A DNA stretch of 64,000 nt from Halichondria panicea (GCF_963675165.1 NC_087388.1:5861651-5925650), one strand, 5' to 3'. Shown: positions 46,901 through 59,480, counted from the first letter of the stretch. A program made the numbers and translations. Notes: a model not told the origin generated them from the letters alone.

Positions 46901-47137
46901 GAAAGTACTGGTAGACAACTTATCCAACTAGACTTATCCAAACAGCTTCTTGTATATATCTTATGGTAGTAGCCATATAATTTATACTGGCAGTGCTGTA
47001 CAGCTATTAGCCTACATGTACTCGAAAAAAATCAAATTTATGTTTAGTGTGCAATAATTGTGGTTTAAATTTCTCCCACGCATTCATGCCACACTACATT
47101 CCAAACATTCCTTTGGGACGAGTCGTTGGTAGTCACC

Positions 47138-47279
47138 CAGAGGAGGTACGACAGGCGCGGTGCAGCTCAAGCAATAGCTTTTGATTGAGCAATAATTATC
47201 CGCCCACGTCGTATGTTTTTGCTGAGAGTAATCAGAGGCTAATTACTTGAGCTGCACCGCGCCTGTTGGACCTCCTCTG
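47138..47279. mobile_element. Palindromic MITE, relative of 9652-9776
   Basis: CAGAGGAGGT at the left and ACCTCCTCTG at the right, with CAGGCGCGGTGCAGCTCAAG and its complement as arms. It shares ATTATCCGCCCACG and CAGAGGCTAATT with the other copies. Confidence 0.7.
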
Positions 47280-47865
47280 TAGTCTCGCGCAGCCAGCCCC
47301 GGATGTTTTCTATTTGAACGCTAGGTCGATAACATGGGTCTGGTGAACTTCCTATGTACAAGTTGTGTCGACACGCCGAAGATTTCTTGGCGTGTTAACT
47401 GCTGCGGTCAATTGGAGGCAAAAAGAAGGAAAAGAAGTTATGCAAAGCAGCCTCTTGTTGCCCAACTTGCTACAGTTTCCAGCTACAATAATGGCTTATT
47501 TATGTTATAAGACTATCCCAGAAGATCACAGAAAGAGAGAGAAGTGTCATGGGTAGTTGGTTTTCACATTATTGTAACCACTTAGGGCTGGTGCGAGACT
47601 ACCTCCTCTAGTAGTCACCTGGCCAGTCTCTTTCCCTAAAGAAAGGGGCGTGATTTCCAGTCTAAGCACGAGATTGGGAAATTAACAGTACACAGCTTCA
47701 CTCGTGCGTGTGCGCACATTGGATATTATTGGCTCAGTATAGTCCAGGGCGTAGCCAGGGGGTGCTCGAGCACCCCTAACCAGCCTGAGTCCAGTATACA
47801 AATCACAGAGAAATGTATCTGATTATCCAGCTGAGCACCCCTTCTCTTCCAGATTTTCTCCCTTT

Positions 47866-48892
47866 TCTCTGATTGGACGGGGGCGGGAGAAAAGGGACTT
47901 GGGCTACAGCTTATGTAAATCAGGAATGAATAATGTCACGTGCAAATTATATTCTGATGCGTCAAAGTAGAGTCAAAGTTAAAGACAAGTACACAGATCT
48001 ATCTAGCCAGCCTTTTGATATTATAGATCCTTGTACCACAGTATCTGTTGTGCCACAACTTGTGGATTAGCATGGAACAGCTGATGAACGTAGAAATCTT
48101 GACAGTCCTTTTTTGTAGTCTCATAGACCAGCCAATATGTTTAATATTGTCTGGCAAATTACACATTAGCTACTTGTGCAGCGGTCTAAGTGGCTGTTTG
48201 CATTGATAAGTGGTTAGTGGGTGGAGGACAGATGTGTGAAACCAGATTTGCCAAATCTATTTTAGCTAGCGGTGCAGCTGTGCGGTTTCATAACTTACTA
48301 CAAACACTTATCAGCCACTTAGAGCGCCACAATATTTGTGGTGCGGTCAACACAACTCTGTACGGTGAAATTCACCTGACCCTTCCTTATTCAGGGTCTG
48401 GATCCGCGAGACTACCTTTTTTGAACCGAGGAGTGGCAGCCTGACAACTACTCCATGGCTGTCTCAATTTAACTGCTGCCCTCTGCCATTATCTGTATTG
48501 TATTAATTGTACAGGTTATTAAAAGCCTTGGGCAACCAATGTAACACACTGACTTTCGGGTGCCAGTTCACATCATATAGAACTGAAACACAGCTAATCT
48601 CTGCTGGTCTCTTATGACTATATCCTAGCTGAATGCCTGATGTCGTTGTTACTCTTTAATCTTCTCTTTTCTAGCACTAACATCCATTCTCAAACTGTAG
48701 CTAAGAGGCCCGCGAGCATTTTTGCAGGCTACACAATTCTATTTAACCTCACGCAATTTTTGAATCACGTGGAAAAACCAATGAATAATCTCTACCCAAA
48801 TTCTGGTAGAGACAGAAGGCTCAAGCTGTAGCCCAGAGTCACTAGTCCCGTTTCTCTCGCCCCCGTCCAATAGAGAAAAGGGAGTGGCTTGC
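47866..48892. mobile_element. About 1 kb inverted-repeat element
   Basis: TCCCTTTTCTCTGATTGGAC and GGGGGCGGGAGAAAAGGGAC near the left are inverted at 48822-48892. Outside it, GGGCGTAGCCAGG (about 47757) and CCTGACTACGCCC (about 49182) form a second inverted pair, suggesting nested insertion. An internal frame (48190-48444) is not convincing. Confidence 0.5.
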
Positions 48893-49441
48893 GAGTCTAA
48901 TTTTGCTGCAGTTAGGCTGTTATAGCAAGGAAAACGATTCAGTCTCTAAACTGTGAGCTATTCTGGCTTAAATCGTTCCTCTTTTGTGATCGTGGCCAGC
49001 TTCTCTTAGGCAAATAAAGGTTCAGCCAGCCCAATTTGACAGATAAGTTAATTATAACGTCATTATAAGAGGTGTGGCTTCTGGTTAACCAAGTTTCAAA
49101 AGTCAAATTTCGGCGCTGTGCGGCTAAAAATTGGGTGCTTCGCGTCCTCTTTCATCTATACATGCACCCCTTTCTCCAAAATCCTGACTACGCCCCTTAG
49201 TGCCTTTGCCCTTGGGGCCGGGCCTAAGTCACTTACTGAGTCAATATATCCCATGTGGCATTCGTGTGTGTCACAACTATTACACAAAGCAAAATAATTA
49301 CCTCTTCTAATACTTTTAAGCGAAAGCGAAACATGGTGAGAGACATTAGCACAGCGCAGCTTGCAGCACTCGTAGTGTAAGAGTGTCCGTAATTTTATAA
49401 TTATAGTGACATTTTATTGTTTTTGTATCATACCCATGCAG

Positions 49442-51024
49442 GCCAAGAACTAAATGAGTCACCCCGGTGTTGTAACTGTTGTACTCGTATTAGTGTAACT
49501 TTCAGTGTTACATTGATTGGCTTAATTGCCCTTGCTGTCTACTCTTTCACTCCACAAAAAGGTGAGTGTGCATGGATGGTACAATGTACATGTACGTACA
49601 GCGATTTTCAGAGTTCTTGCATCTCAATGTCTAGAGCGGAAGTACCTGTCACGTGATATTTTTGTAACATTACATCACACTAACATTAATATTGCTGAGT
49701 CAGGCAAGTGTTTTTACTCTGACTTGTAAATTTTCGATCTATTTAGTACTAACTAGAGACTACTGAAAATAGGAGTGTAGCTTCCCAGTATTAAAGAACT
49801 GTTTGAAGTGGCTTTACCCGGCCTGTCCGCTCATTTTGTTTTGCTGCAAGCTATTAAATGAGAGTCATATGGACATCAAAATCTGTCTTAGCTCCAGACG
49901 TCCAGTCCTGTGTGTCTAGTAGTAGTAGCTCACAAAACTATTGGAACTGCTCAAAGATATAACTTTCAGCTTCAGCTAGCTAGAGCTAGCTGTGGTGCAA
50001 AGATTTGCAAAGCCTTCCTAGATCGATTTTCTCCCAGCTTAACGCAAATCGAGAAAACTTGGTTTTGAATGGCTAGTGTATTACGTAACCATTCACGTGA
50101 CAGGTACTTCTGCTCTAGACACTGAAATGCAAGAACTCTGAAAACCGCTGTATGTCCTGATATAAATTATAATTGGGGGTGGGGGCAATAGTATCTATTG
50201 TAGAGCATGCAGTGTTTACCAGAGGAGGAAGGACTCATTTTACCTTATAGGCACTAATTTATTGTAACAGTTTAATGAACTTCTTTGAGCGTTTCATCTT
50301 TTTTCTTTATAAATCCACATGTTGGACACATATTTCCATCTTATTTCGATTATGGATGTTTCTTTAGCCTTTGCAGATCCTCCACCTCTTGAAATGGCCA
50401 CAATCCCTCCCAGATATTTTACCACTGCAGACCCGCCTAAAACCGCACCCTCTGTAATACCAGCCTACACTGGCAAGCTAACTGGCACTATCATTACTAG
50501 AGGTATGCAATTGCAGTACCATTCAACTTAATAGCATCTTGATATTTATGAGCGTAATGATAGCCCATAGTATACATCACCTTCATCAGATCTCCCATGC
50601 ACTCCTTAGCTCTTTCACTGGGAGTACTCTATTTTTCACAACTGCTATAATTATAGTATTAATTTTTGCACTGTGTTCTATTATACATGTAGGTGATCGT
50701 CCTAAAATGACACAGCTTCGTAGCTTCAAACTGAGGACTGGAAAAACAATCGATTTCGCCTCCAATATTGTCCTTGACTACAGAAAAGTGGGCCAACTTT
50801 TGCTTGAAGGATCCAATGACGTTGATATTCTAGAAACGAGTCATCATCATGAAACCAAGGATATTGCTGATAGAATTCTAAGGGACTGGCTGAGTGGGAA
50901 AGGCAAACTCCCTGTTACATGGGGAACATTGATTGACGTTATAGAAGAGTCTGGTTTGAGTAGTTTAGTATATGATATTGAAGGTCAGCTGTCAGATCTA
51001 CATAGAGATCATGATGAATTGTAG
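49442..51024 (+). CDS. Gene G: single-pass TM protein with C-terminal DEATH domain
   Basis: Exons 49442-49561, 50377-50502 and 50693-51024 join in phase 1. The first encodes a Cys cluster (RCCNCCTR) and a membrane helix (ISVTFSVTLIGLIALAVYSF). The second is a Pro-rich linker with a PPRY motif. The third is a DEATH domain (IVLDYRKVGQLLLEG, IADRILRDWLSG, LPVTWGTLIDVIEESGL). The 5' exon with the start codon was not found; no in-frame ATG lies before the acceptor at 49441. It lacks the family ectodomain, but lies within the cluster and shares the Cys-rich juxtamembrane and PPxY themes. DEATH domains recruit partners by homotypic contact; the pathway here is unknown. Confidence 0.7.
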
Positions 51025-51283
51025 GCATTTGTAAACGTATATATATAGAACAATGTTTGTGTGCAAATTATAATTATGGCCAAATACCTATCTACGTAGG
51101 TATATCTTAATAATTAGTGAGTCGGGGCCATGCAGTGACAGACGCGCAGTTGGAGTCAAAGAGATCAGCCATAGTTTCTAAAATTCAATCTGTGAAAAAT
51201 TAATTACTACATCAGCTACTCATGATAAGCTGATGTGTGTGAAGGCAAGTTTAAATTTGCAAATATAGAAACTATAATTGCAG

Positions 51284-51800
51284 ACCATAATCACATTTAG
51301 GGGGGAGAGGATTATTAAGAGGGCAGCGTATAGGGAATGTTTTGAAGCCTGCAAAGGTAGTCATGCCTTGAGGCTTAAATGCAATTATGTGACCAAGAGG
51401 CATTAATAACCATCCCTGCCGGTAGATGAATACAGCATGTAGCCACCAAGATATAGCGTGGGAGTCATGCAATAGATGCAGGGATTCATTTACTATTCAT
51501 GTGTGTATACGTATAGATATAGATCTAAGCAAAACGATTCAAGTATAGTGACATCATGCATGTACTCAGTTTTGTTTGTATATAATTATAAGAGTAATTG
51601 ATTCACATTGTATATAGGCAATCACTAAAATTAATAATGCATAATTATATAACATAGTGCAATATAATTATGATAAACTACACGACTGTTTATCCTGAAA
51701 CTGAAAATAATAATGTTATTATATTGCACATAACAAAACAAAGAAATTAGAAGTGCACTGTTTGCCATGGTTACCAGTAGTAGATTTAGCTACAGTGCAT
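51284..51800. repeat. Duplicate of 37390-37640
   Basis: Matches the region leading into the small membrane-protein frame at 37519, including ATGATAAACTACACGACTG and AGAAGTGCACTGTTTGCC. A 5 bp insertion (ATATT) shifts the frame and the helix codons are lost. Confidence 0.7.
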
Positions 51801-52024
51801 CCAGCTTAGAGAGTAGATTACCACAAATTTGTGAGTAGCTGTACTTAAATGTAAATATCTTTCGATTGGAACATTTCTAAGAAATGGTGTTGATACCAAT
51901 GTGTAGGTGAATGACCAAGCTACAACATACTCAAAATGTTTCCATGGAAACATAAGGTGGTGGGTTTGTGGTGATTAATAGAACAACAGCAAATTGTTAT
52001 AGTGGGTAATCGGTTAGAGTAATA

Positions 52025-53723
52025 AAACAGTAATCTTGTACAGATAGTGACCCAGTTTGCAGAATGTATGGAGGGTAGCAATCATGTTCGCCAACCGTTC
52101 ACTTCTTATTGCTTGCATAAAATGCTTCACAAGATCCTGAAGAATCGTAATCAAGTTACAATTCCTAGAATAGTAGACCGTATTAAAGAGAACATGTTAC
52201 CTCTTCCAGAAGAACCTGATGAGATTCATGATTTGCTTACTGGTATTCAAAGCCTGTCAGACCAGTTTGAGTTTGTATGTGGGGAGCATACTAATGTTGC
52301 AGATATTCAAATAAGAAGGAAAGGTAAGTGAGTAGCTATACTGTATGTGCAAAATGTCGCATTACTCTACAGGAGAGACAGAAGTCTTTCAACAACAAGA
52401 GAGTATAAACATCCCTTAGAATGTTACAGTTCCAGCTGATACTGAAGATCAGGAAACATCCGATTACTCTAATGCAAGTGAGGTACTACCAAATTTGTTT
52501 TATATTGTAAGAAAAGTGTACAGTAAAGTACTATTACTAAACACCCCTCAGAATTTCGTGATTCCAGCAGATAATGAAATACCTGGCCACCACTCTAATT
52601 AATGCAAGCAGCAATAAACTACCGTTTTTGCAAACATCACATACAGAGGTATACTGCATGTAATGCATGATGCATGTGCACATTAGTATAGGCAAGAATG
52701 TAGTTTTTTTATAATACGATAATTATGTGCATTTTATGTTCTTCTTTGATCTTAAACAGGTGCAGAATACAACACAAAACTATGAGACAAATGAATGTTA
52801 CCAAATTACATTGGGAGCATGCTTTTGCAGTTGCTGTTGTTGTTTTATTGTCTCCTTAATCCTCGGAATATGTGGTGCAGTATTGTACGATAGATATTTA
52901 CTCGTTGGTACTACTGATGTGGTACAAATTCACCGGCAATCTGTACCACTAATCGCAATACAGGATCCATCGACTAACTTTGTTAGGCTATCCGAAATTA
53001 GTGGAACAGACTTAGTTACCATTATCTTCTATAAGTTAAGCGATTGCTCTTCTTCAGCTGCATTCATGGACGTTGAGTTCAATGAGATGGTGAATGTAAG
53101 CTTTAGCTCTCCAACTATCAAGAGCAAGGCTGTTACTGAGTTGTATCTGGCAGAAAACACTACACTTACTGTAAATATCACCACCAATGTGCCCTCAACA
53201 AATTCTTGTTTTATAGCTCTCGTTGTTTTTGACGATTTTACCAATTACTTAAACTTCATTTCAAGCTCTTCGTTGGACAATTACTATTTTATGGATTGCA
53301 TTGCTAACGAAAAATCACGAACAAAGATTTTAATGTTCAACAGACCATCGTACTACTATATTGGTGTTTATACAGATTTTCCAACTGAAGCTACTACTTT
53401 CTCTTTACACTTGGTTGGTTGGGACATATCTTCAATATGACACTTCAGAAGGGACCCCTGTCTGCTTTATAAGCTCTCTTGAGGATTTAAGTTGTGAGTT
53501 TTCTCCGAGTACCAACCAGGAATTTTGTATTGTTGGCTTTGTGCCACCTGCTAATCAGCAATTTGGAATAAGAGGAACAACTGTAGAATATTACACTGCT
53601 GATAACTCAGATACAGCAATAAACACATTTTTTTTTATTCCTCTAATTTGCTCTGTTTTTGGGTGTTGTCTTCTGCTATGTTTTATTAGTTGTACAATGT
53701 ATAGACCAGACCAACGCCAGTGA
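52025..53723 (+). pseudogene. Gene F: 5'-truncated family member, disabled
   Basis: Starts mid-ankyrin exon (TQFAECMEGSNHVRQPF, as gene A from 11728), then 52373 onward (linker), then the helix-ectodomain exon from about 52759. Lesions against gene A: TAG at 52417-52419 where A has CAG; a tandem TTGG at 53411-53418 shifting the frame in the ectodomain. Otherwise well preserved (CCCCFIVSLILGICGAVLY, SYYYIGVYTDFP, FCIVGFVPP, helix 2 at the end). No CARD or first ankyrin part is upstream. With gene E it could be the two halves of one broken locus. Confidence 0.8.
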
Positions 53724-54207
53724 AGCTCAATGTTTAATTATTGTTTGATCTTGTTAATTACAGTACACTCTCGTCACCCTTGGGTATGAGGCAGCAGCTT
53801 GGCCGCAATATATTTTAGAAAATAGCCATGGCTAAATAGCTGGTCCTACCTATAGTCTCAATTCAAGGCCGATTAAAATACGGCCTGGGGGTGATAGTGC
53901 GCATGCGCTTCAAATTACCTAAGTAATAAATCAGTTGTTGACTGGTTGCCTAGTAAATTATAGTCAACCAGTCAATAATAACATGCATGTACATCAGTAA
54001 AAGGAATTATTGGTACAAACGGCGCCCCATAGTTGCCAGCCCCTGCATGGCAATAATTATGATAAACAAATTCATTTCTATATAAACAGAAAGAGAGCAT
54101 GCAACTGTATAGCTACAGAAATTCTATATAGGCATGCATGCACAAAACAATTCATCTGCAACACAAAACTGACTACATACATATAACCATGCACTTTTAC
54201 ATAATAA
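53724..54207. other. Intergenic, convergent F and I
   Basis: Contains a degraded TAGCCTCGA-type sequence near 53853-53888 (AATTCAAGGCCGATTAAAAT). Nothing else recognised. Confidence 0.4.
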
Positions 54208-55884
54208 TTATAACAAAATAAATACTGATATCAAACTTAAAAATATTAGAAGTGTAGTGCAAGCCATCGATCTTAAAGCAGCTGCTTCAACTACAGCAAG
54301 AAGACAAAATTCAGTTGAAGTTGAAGCCTCCAAAATCTCTAGTTGAATTGTACAATTGTCCACAGAGTTATAGGTTTCACATTTACCATACAAATTATTC
54401 CTAAGTTTCTTGATATCATATTTATACACAGTTCCAGAAATCTTAATATTAAAGGTGAATTCGTTTGTAGATGTATAAACGTACAGACCAGTAGAGTAGT
54501 ACGAATTCTTCTTAAATATTACTGTTTTGGATGTTTTATAGTCATTAATGCAGATCACACTGAGCGAGTTATTATGTACTCCAGCGTCAAAAAACTCCAA
54601 ATAAAGTTCTTGATCATCGAATATTACTAGAACAGCTAGACAGTCTGAAGAATTTTTAGGGATACTAAATGATGTATGAAACACAGTAATACTGTACGAC
54701 AGAGTAGTCCCACTCAAATAATATGCTTGATCTATATGTTTGCTTGAGGTTAGTTCTGAATATGTTGTCTTCACTTTAACCATGTTGATGTCATCACCTT
54801 GACAGCCAGTAAGAAAGAATACCATGATAAATCCGTAGTAAATAATCACATTTGGATGATTATCCCAACTTTCCGATAAAATAACTCGTATGTCTAACGA
54901 GTCATATGCACCACTTAGGGTTAATTTTTGAACAAAGATCACAGATATAGGGCTGGCAGTGGATATACACCAGTATATCTTATAGTATATCTATCTGGCA
55001 TGCCCTTGGTATTCAAAGCACATAGTTCTGTTCGAATAATCCCTTTTATCATCTGCTGATACTCAGTACTCGGTTCTATTAGAATAATCCTCGGCTGATA
55101 CTCGGTACTCAAAGTACTCGGTTCTGTTTGAATAATCTTCTGCTGATACTCAGAGGGTTTTAATGTTGTACCCTGTGTGATAGCCAAAAAAAAAGCCCAA
55201 CTAGGATCAAGATGAAAAATAGTAAACAAATATTGTTATCGACCTCCAGCTTAATAATAGGTTGATTGATTCCTGCTTTGATTCCTGCTACGTTGACCTA
55301 TATATATATACATTATGTTGAAATGCAGTTAATTTATAGTATAATTATACTGAAACATAAAACAAGTCTGTCTACATGTCATCCCTAGCCTCGATCCCAG
55401 GCCGAGTTTTCGCTTTTATAACGGTTAGGCGAACCAGTTGTTCGCCTAACCATTATAAAAGCGAAAACTCGGCCTGGGATCGAGGCTAATGTCATCCCAT
55501 AATTATAACTACTATCATTGACAATCTACAAGTTAGATTCTGGGATTGATTATACAACTCACATTGTTCTAATTAATTTTGTCTCTGTATAAATGCATCA
55601 TCGAGTTTTTGCACTGTAAACTCCGTAAAATCACCAGCTGTTTTAAGAGTACTAACGAATGAATGGAATACCTGTGGATTATTTTCTATCTGACTTGCCA
55701 CAGCATCAATTATTAATCGTGCTTTGTCACCAACATCATGAGTGTCATTCCTAACATATTCTTGATTGGCTGGTGCTAGGAACTCTAATATCTTATCACT
55801 GACATCTTTAGGAGACTGCTTGATGCAAATAAGAAGACTACTGCGACAGTCATTGAATGCTTTGCACTCTGCTGACTTAGACAT
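54208..55884 (-). pseudogene. Gene I: CARD, TM, family ectodomain, disabled
   Basis: CARD exon 55884-55563 (CIKQSPKDVSDKILEF, FHSFVSTLKTAGDF) and helix-ectodomain exon 55272-54208 join in phase 1. Lesions: TAA in the CARD exon after RQN (about 55573-55575); a frame break at a nine-base A-run (55186-55194, plus strand) inside helix 1 (ICLLFFILILVGLFF); another near 54945 before the ectodomain. The stalk carries three imperfect repeats (EYQQKIIQTEPST). The ectodomain keeps VLVIFDDQELYLEFF and SYYSTG, with a terminal helix (CTTLLIFLSLISVFILL). The intron contains the foldback at 55386. A CARD-only product of about 103 aa could still be made. Confidence 0.75.
55386..55488. mobile_element. Perfect foldback of the TAGCCTCGA family, 103 bp
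   Basis: TAGCCTCGATCCCAGGCC and its exact inverse, continuing inward with almost no unpaired centre. Flanked by ATGTCATCCC on both sides (55376-55385 and 55489-55498). Inserted in the intron of gene I. The near-perfect arms indicate a young insertion. Confidence 0.85.
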
Positions 55885-56149
55885 AATGCTTCTTGATAGT
55901 AAGGCCACACAAAGTCAATTTGTACTTTTAAAATAATAATAATATTCATATAATTTTTAATTGAAACACACCCCCAACTTCCTCAATAAGCGGAAGTGCA
56001 TAATTATTTTTCTGTGATCTCTCATTATCTACTTGATAGAGCAAAACAATCTCTTCTTTTATCTATGCTTCAGTGTATTTCTGAAATTTGAAAGCCATGG
56101 TATACATGGCGACTTAATTGCTGAAGTGGTTTCAGGCCTTTCTAATGAA

Positions 56150-56570
56150 TAATAGGGCATGCATAAATCACTGCTACTCACAATGGTCCAGCGTCACATC
56201 TGGGGTTCCCCAGGACTCAATCGTAGGCCTACTAACTAGTATACATTAATGATACGTAACATCCAAGGCCAGGCTGTTTGCAGACGATTATGAGAAGTCA
56301 GAACACTGGCCATGCAGTGACTCCAAATTACTTCAAAGTGACCTCAACAAATTGGTCTAACAGATGGCAACTCACCAAAATTACAGTACGTGTGTATTTC
56401 CAATAACAAACCACCACTTATCAATACCTCAACAATGCCAACCTTGAATGGCTTCAAGCATTCCTTTGCCTTCACCGCCCTTGTACTCCCACACCTGGAG
56501 TTCTCAGCCCCAGTCTGCATGCATGGTCGCCACACTTGAAAAAACATTCGAGCACAAGCATGAAACGGTG
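56150..56570 (+). pseudogene. LINE-type reverse transcriptase relic
   Basis: Plus-strand pieces in shifting frames read SVTSGVPQDSIVGLL, KARLFADDY (the catalytic FADD box) and ALVLPHLEFSAPVC, in the order found in Jockey/CR1-like LINEs. Frames are broken repeatedly; inactive. Confidence 0.6.
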
Positions 56571-56607
56571 CCCAAAGCTATCGCTCTATAGTGTAGACTA
56601 GAGCTAG

Positions 56608-56638
<31 letters not shown>

Positions 56639-57480
56639 CACTATTGTAAGTAGAATAGCAACCTCCTACTGACAAACAGCTATTATTGATTTTGGAGAGA
56701 ATCTGAGACTGCAATAGCGTTCATTGTACTATAGTAGTCTTTGCTCGAGAAAAAGCTTTTGTTTGCAAGATAGCATTGCTAAAATCACTTAGCTATACAA
56801 TAGACTCTCGCTAATCCGGCTCTAGGTTTTAAGTTAAGTGCCTGCAGCTGATCAAATCATGATCTAACCGTGTACCCAGCCTTCTCAAATAGTACAATGC
56901 ATATTACTCATACTGACCTATAACTGAATTCAATGCAATATAGGGGGGAGGTTGAACTAGGGGGATATCCCCCTTCTCTCTCCCTGTATGAAGGGGCGTT
57001 TCTAGAAATTGAAACAGAGGGTGCTCAGGGGCAGATCGGGTTCTAAAAGCGTTACTGAGAATTTGCTAAAAGTCGTCAACTGCCTATAATTATAGCTACA
57101 GGCTTGTGACAGTCAAGATTGTTCTTTTGGATGACTAATTAGACGACAGAAGGAAGTCACTGCACTATACATGTACATGTACATAATAACATTGCCAATG
57201 CTGATTGTGCATACTCAATTAGGCGTAGTCATGGACTTATAACACGAGCCAATGCAGTTTGATGTGCATCAGTCTAGAATTCGAGAGACAACTGCTAGAC
57301 CAGTACTACTGATAGCTATAGATTAGTCACATGGTTGTCTGGGAGGCCATGGGGTGCTCAAGCCCCGTTAGATCGATTGACACGCCACTGCTGTAATACT
57401 GTACTTTCGTGCCATGTACACCCTGATTGCAATTACAGACAGCGCATGCAACTGTTTGCAATTTGCAAGCAGTTGCTTGC

Positions 57481-58893
57481 GCTGTCTGTAATCAGTGGAC
57501 TGGACTACTGGACTGAACTTTGACCTGACATAACAAGACCACAATGACAAAATGGTTGTAAACATAAAACACATACTTTTACCACATAGATATCTAGCTA
57601 TACATACCCAATAACACAATGATAAGCAGCATTCTTGCTTGCATGGACAATTGTTTATAGGCTCAAAGTAGGGGAAATTACACAAACACAGGAAACGTTA
57701 CAGGTAGATCTACAGTGAGTAAACATTTCCCAAGTGTGCCTTTTTCAAACCCCTTCTGAAACAGCACCCCCTTTTTCAAGTGATTTTCCTTGTACAGGAA
57801 CATCCTTTGTATCTACTACGACCGGATCTGATACAAATAGTGAGGGGGATGCTCATCCATCTTGTTTGTGATTTATAGTTTACTAGAAAAGATAAGTGTG
57901 TATGTGCAACGGCTTCATGGAAAGTACGACAGCAGTATGCACACAGGTAGAGCATGCACATAGACTCGATCTTCGTACACTATGAAAAATGGCTAATATT
58001 CACTCTCCACGGCTCAACAGAGAAGCAACCTACGTTTGAGCCTAAAAGCAACAGTTCTATACAATTGTGGTTCAATTAAAGCAAGAATGCATCATGGCAG
58101 CTAAGCCCCAGTTACCTGTCCTCCTATACAGAAAACTAAACATGCTCTTCCATCATCATGCAAACCTAAAGACAAGCATTACTTTTTGTTCTTGCTACAG
58201 TAGGTGTTTTGTAATGTAGCTAGATGTACTGTTTGCACAGACCTTGCAAAATACTAAATCATTCACTGCATTTACCACAAACCACCATACAATGTTGCTA
58301 AGTATAAATACATGTACATGCATGCATGTAAAAATAAAAGAGCAATGATGGCTTCTAGACTAGACTATGGGAACTCATAGAACAGTAGGGATCTACCAAT
58401 TAACGTTTTATGCTGAGACTTGCATGTTGTTCAGTCTTCACACTGCTTTCCATACATGCAGTGGACGGTATAATTATCTGCTGGTATATGCAAGCTAGTC
58501 CCAGCCCATTCTCCGCTTTAAATCCTCACCATAATTTATATGTGAGTTTCCATACCACCAAGAGTAGATAAGAGCATCTACCATTGATACTACCTTATAT
58601 ATAGCGGGTAATTTTTGAGGGTCTAATTTTATCTCGCAGATCAGCCATTTTTGTTATTAGCCCTCAAAGATTCTATAGAAGCCATCATTGCTCAGGACTA
58701 CATGTTGTTTGCATATTGTATGGTGATTTTGTGTAATCAGTGAGCTGATTTAGCAAGGTCTATGCAAACAGCTGTACATGTGTCCAATCATTTGTCATTG
58801 TGGTCTTGTTATATATGAGGAAAAGGAATGTAATTGGTGTTGCAATAGTCAGGTCAAAGTCCAGTCCAGTCCAGTCCACTGATTACAGACAGC
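57481..58893. mobile_element. 1.4 kb inverted-repeat element with a nested element
   Basis: Ends GCTGTCTGTAATCAGTGGAC and GTCCACTGATTACAGACAGC are inverse copies, with ACCACAATGACAAA and its complement further in. The left end overlaps a palindrome (57432-57492). Inside, 58230-58773 is a relative of the element at 31234-31960. Confidence 0.6.
58230..58773. mobile_element. Inverted-repeat element nested in the 1.4 kb element
   Basis: Left TGTTTGCACAGACCTTGC and right GCAAGGTCTATGCAAACA with inner inverted GCAATGATGGCTTCTAG. Matches 31234-31960 in parts. Confidence 0.55.
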
Positions 58894-58982
58894 CTGCTAG
58901 TTGCATGCCCTCTTCTCCTTTATGGTGATACATTAATTTATTCATGAGTTGGGTTTTCACTAACGGACTATTAGTCTGTAGT

Positions 58983-59308
58983 CTACAACTCATGACATAT
59001 TTTACACTTTCCTCTCAGCAATGCATTGTTGAGTATTTGCGCGGCAGCCTTCGGAAATCCATCAGTTGCTTCAAGTGCACTAACGAATGAATGAAAAACC
59101 AGTGGATCATATTCTATCTGAAGCAGCACAACATCAAGTATTCGTCGTGCTTTGTCACCGTCATCATGAGTGTCATTCCTATGATCTCGATCGGCTCGTG
59201 CTAAGATCTTAAAAGGGAGTAAATGATCACTGACATCTTTAGGAGACTGCTTAATACAAGTAAAAAGACTGCTGTGACAGTCGTTGAATGCTTTGTACTC
59301 CGCTGACT
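58983..59308 (-). pseudogene. Gene J: solitary CARD, start codon lost
   Basis: A full CARD frame (SAEYKAFNDCHSSLFT, DKARRILDVVLLQIEYDP, FHSFVSALEATDG). The conserved ATG-TCT-GAG start of its paralogues is replaced by TTG-TCT-ATA and no upstream in-frame ATG is seen. One residue of the ILAPNDRDYL helix is lost (ILARADRDHR). It stops after LRGKCKICHEL; no linker or membrane exon follows. Divergent from K, 172 bp apart. Confidence 0.7.
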
Positions 59309-59480
59309 TTATAGACAATCTATGTTTTAGATCTAGATCTATCTACATGCAGTCATGCATGCAGGAAGTGAAATAATTAATATGTGTAATTGAGAGGTGT
59401 GTGCTTAGCCTTTGTCTTTGGTCAGATATATGAAAGGGAGTGGTTTCCAGTCTATAGATCTATTTACTGGCATATGCATC

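Larger units (their letters stand above)
55885..58982. other. Transposon-rich intergenic
   Basis: Contains a LINE relic (56150-56570), an AT microsatellite near 56612-56636, a palindrome and a 1.4 kb inverted-repeat element. No host gene recognised. Confidence 0.45.

Noticed and set aside
48190..48444. 84-codon plus-strand frame
   Set aside because: Lies wholly inside an inverted-repeat element, no motif recognised, and weak protein character.
56612..56636. AT microsatellite as a possible origin or matrix site
   Set aside because: A simple TA dinucleotide run with no supporting features.
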